Shown here: piece by piece, positions 4,615 to 6,188 of the stretch
Layout: every line of letters starts with the position of its first letter
Position numbering within the stretch: the stretch's first letter is position 1
Source: a bacterium
GTDB lineage: Bacteria; ARS69
Assembly (NCBI GenBank): GCA_025774865.1
Contig: JALGZO010000542.1
Span: 1-6,188, forward strand
DNA length: 6,188 nucleotides
Direction: 5' to 3'
Made by a program: the position numbers and the translations under genes
Notes under the pieces: model-generated
What the model was told of the DNA's origin: nothing
Database searches by the model: none
The model's input: the letters and a program-made list of their open reading frames with translations, nothing else

Positions 4615-6188
4615 GATTCACCCTCCGTGATCACGACGGTGCGCCCCGCCGGAACCGCCTCCGCGCGATCGACCGTGCCGCCCGGCCAGCGCACTTCGAT
4701 GTCGCACGTCGACGCCGGGCCGAGACCGCACAGGAGCCGGGGGTCGTTCGACGCGAGGTAGCTGTACGCGGCGCGGGCTTGTACGCGCCGCGTCACGCCG
4801 TCCGCCGTCACGAAGACCTCCGCGCCGTAGCCGTCGCGGTTCGCCTCGATGCCGCGAAGCCGGATTCGCACCCATCCGTTCTCGCCGGCCGTGTCGTTGC
4901 GGAGAATCTGCGGGCGAGCCGCGACGTTCGTCACCACGAGATCCGTGTCGCCGTCGTCATCGAGGTCGCCGAAGAGCGCCGCGCGGCTCGCCTCGATCCG
5001 CGTGACTATCGGGCCCGCTTCGTCGCCGACGGGGACGAAGCGTCCACCCTCGTTCACGAAGAGCTGGTTCGGCTCCTTGTACGTGAGATTGTCGAAGTAG
5101 AGCGGCACGTTGTCCATGATGTGACCGTTCACGACGAAGATGTCGAGATCGCGGTCGTTCTCGAGGTCGAAGAAGCCGGTGCCGAAACCGAGATACGGCA
5201 GCGCGGCTGCGCCGAGACCCAGCTCGTAGGACGCGTCGCGGTAGAAACCGCTGCCCTCCCCGACGTACAGGGCGTTCGCCTCCATGGAAAAGTTCGTGCA
5301 GAAGAGGTCCACGATCTGGTCCTCGTTCACGTCCTGAGCGTCGACGCCCATGCCGGCCTGCGGTTCTCCGGTCCGGCCGAACGCGACGCCCGCGAGCACT
5401 CCGTCCTCGGTGAAGCGGCCGTGGCCATCGTTCAGGAACAACCAGTTCGCCTGTCTGTCGTTGGTCACGTAGAGGTCTACGTCTTCGTCGTCGTCGAAGT
5501 CTCCGGCGACGACGCCCAGTCCGTACGACGGACCGACCTCGTGCACTCCGGACGAGACGCTCGCATCTTCGAACGTGCCGTCGCCGCGGTTGCGGTAGAG
5601 AGCGTCGGGGTCGGGCTTGAAGGAGGCCGGGCCTCCGTGCGTGCGGTAGCCGGGTTTGCGGATCCCGTACCACTCGTGGTCCTCGATCCGGTAACGGAAG
5701 TAGTTGCAGACGTAGAGGTCGAGGAGACCGTCCTCATCGATGTCGACGAACGCGGCGGACGTGCTCCAGCGCGGGTCGCCGAGGCCCGAGGTCCCCGTGA
5801 CGTCGGTGAAACGGCCGGCGTCGTTCCGGTAGAGGCGGTTCGTCCCGAAGTTCGTGACGTAGAGATCGGGATCGCCGTCGTTGTCGTAGTCCCCCACGGC
5901 CGTGCCCATCCCGTAGGTCAGGTCGGCGGCGCCTGCGGCATCGGGGACCGCTCGGAAGAGAGGTGACGACCCGCCCAGGTTCTCGTAGAGCTCGTTCGCC
6001 GGCGGCGCCCCGGCGTAGTCCTGCCCCGGGAGCCCGGCGCCCTGGACGAGGTAGAGGTCGAGGTCGCCGTCGTCGTCCCAATCGATGAGCGCCCCGCCGG
6101 CGCCGAGGAGCTCCACCGCATACTTCTTTCCGGAGGCGCCGTTCCGGTGGACGAACTCGACGCCCGATTGCCCCGTGACGTCGGTGAA
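4611..6188 (-). CDS. CRTAC1-like FG-GAP/VCBS-repeat protein with C-terminal ASPIC/UnbV domain (5' partial)
   Basis: The frame is open from the window end to TGA at 4611, giving 525 visible residues. It begins FTDVTGQSGVEFVHRNGASGKKY, the usual opening of the mature CRTAC1-like domain, so only a signal peptide and a few residues are probably missing. The GTG at 6116 is internal. Seven FG-GAP/VCBS blades carry calcium-loop motifs at about 36 (DWDDDGDLD), 100 (DYDNDGDPD), 149 (DIDEDGLLD), 230 (DFDDDEDVD), 286 (DVNEDQIVD), 341 (DLENDRDLD) and 408 (DLDDDGDTD), fitting an integrin-like seven-bladed beta-propeller. Residues about 438-507 are ASPIC/UnbV: NRDGYGAEVFV, RAAYSYLASNDPRLLCGLG and VRWPGGTVD. 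Such proteins are secreted or surface-attached and thought to bind protein or glycan ligands; no enzymatic role is seen. The stop overlaps the TPR start by four bases. In blades 4-6 the glycine of the calcium loop is replaced by E, Q or R. Ligand unknown. Confidence 0.93.
   Translation of the reverse strand, partial: FTDVTGQSGVEFVHRNGASGKKYAVELLGAGGALIDWDDDGDLDLYLVQGAGLPGQDYAGAPPANELYENLGGSSPLFRAVPDAAGAADLTYGMGTAVGDYDNDGDPDLYVTNFGTNRLYRNDAGRFTDVTGTSGLGDPRWSTSAAFVDIDEDGLLDLYVCNYFRYRIEDHEWYGIRKPGYRTHGGPASFKPDPDALYRNRGDGTFEDASVSSGVHEVGPSYGLGVVAGDFDDDEDVDLYVTNDRQANWLFLNDGHGRFTEDGVLAGVAFGRTGEPQAGMGVDAQDVNEDQIVDLFCTNFSMEANALYVGEGSGFYRDASYELGLGAAALPYLGFGTGFFDLENDRDLDIFVVNGHIMDNVPLYFDNLTYKEPNQLFVNEGGRFVPVGDEAGPIVTRIEASRAALFGDLDDDGDTDLVVTNVAARPQILRNDTAGENGWVRIRLRGIEANRDGYGAEVFVTADGVTRRVQARAAYSYLASNDPRLLCGLGPASTCDIEVRWPGGTVDRAEAVPAGRTVVITEGES
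4622..4626 (-). promoter_or_regulatory. Ribosome binding site supporting a TTG start for the TPR gene
   Basis: GGAGG on the minus strand is seven bases before TTG at 4614, inside the last codons of the upstream gene. It favours the TTG over the in-frame ATG at 4593, which has no comparable site. Confidence 0.65.

Noticed and set aside
4602-5966. A 454-codon plus-strand open frame opposite the ASPIC/UnbV gene
   Set aside because: Its product is a Val/Arg/Glu/His-rich string without a domain, exactly antisense to strong VCBS and ASPIC/UnbV motifs; a shadow expected in GC-rich DNA.

Overview
The window is GC-rich (about two-thirds G+C by eye) bacterial DNA. All six supportable genes lie on the minus strand, so reading order runs from position 6188 down to 1. 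Both outer genes are cut by the window edges. An outer-membrane Omp85-type protein implies a double-membrane (Gram-negative-type) bacterium. The ASPIC/UnbV (CRTAC1-like) propeller beside a TPR protein, together with the high GC, fits environmental phyla such as Acidobacteriota, Planctomycetota, Gemmatimonadota or Eisenbacteria-like lineages. This placement is an inference, and the sequence shown does not fix the phylum.

Layout in transcription order: (1) 6188-4611, a CRTAC1-like protein of FG-GAP/VCBS repeats ending in an ASPIC/UnbV domain, lacking only its N-terminus; (2) 4614-3358, a probable TPR lipoprotein starting at TTG and overlapping gene 1 by 4 bases (TTGA); (3) 3361-2759, an ECF sigma factor overlapping gene 2 by 4 bases (ATGA); (4) after a 121-base gap with nested inverted repeats, 2637-2014, a membrane protein shaped like an anti-sigma factor but without zinc ligands; (5) 2033-753, an exported bactofilin-like beta-helix protein fused to a multi-pass membrane domain and a proline-rich tail, overlapping gene 4 by 20 bases; (6) 714-1, the first 238 residues of an Omp85/BamA-superfamily protein with a signal peptide, one POTRA domain and the start of the barrel. 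Gene 6 never closes inside the window, so a search for complete ORFs overlooks it.

The tight spacing suggests one transcription unit, or two that meet at the 121-base gap. Genes 3 and 4 look like a sigma/anti-sigma pair. Genes 5 and 6 would be natural targets or effectors in the cell envelope, and genes 1 and 2 are secreted or surface proteins. The working picture is an envelope-associated signalling and assembly module: a membrane anti-sigma factor releases the ECF factor, which may control an envelope bactofilin and an outer-membrane Omp85 protein. That functional link is inferred from gene order only. No RNA genes, CRISPR arrays, mobile elements or convincing terminators were seen, and no non-coding stretch exceeds 121 bases.
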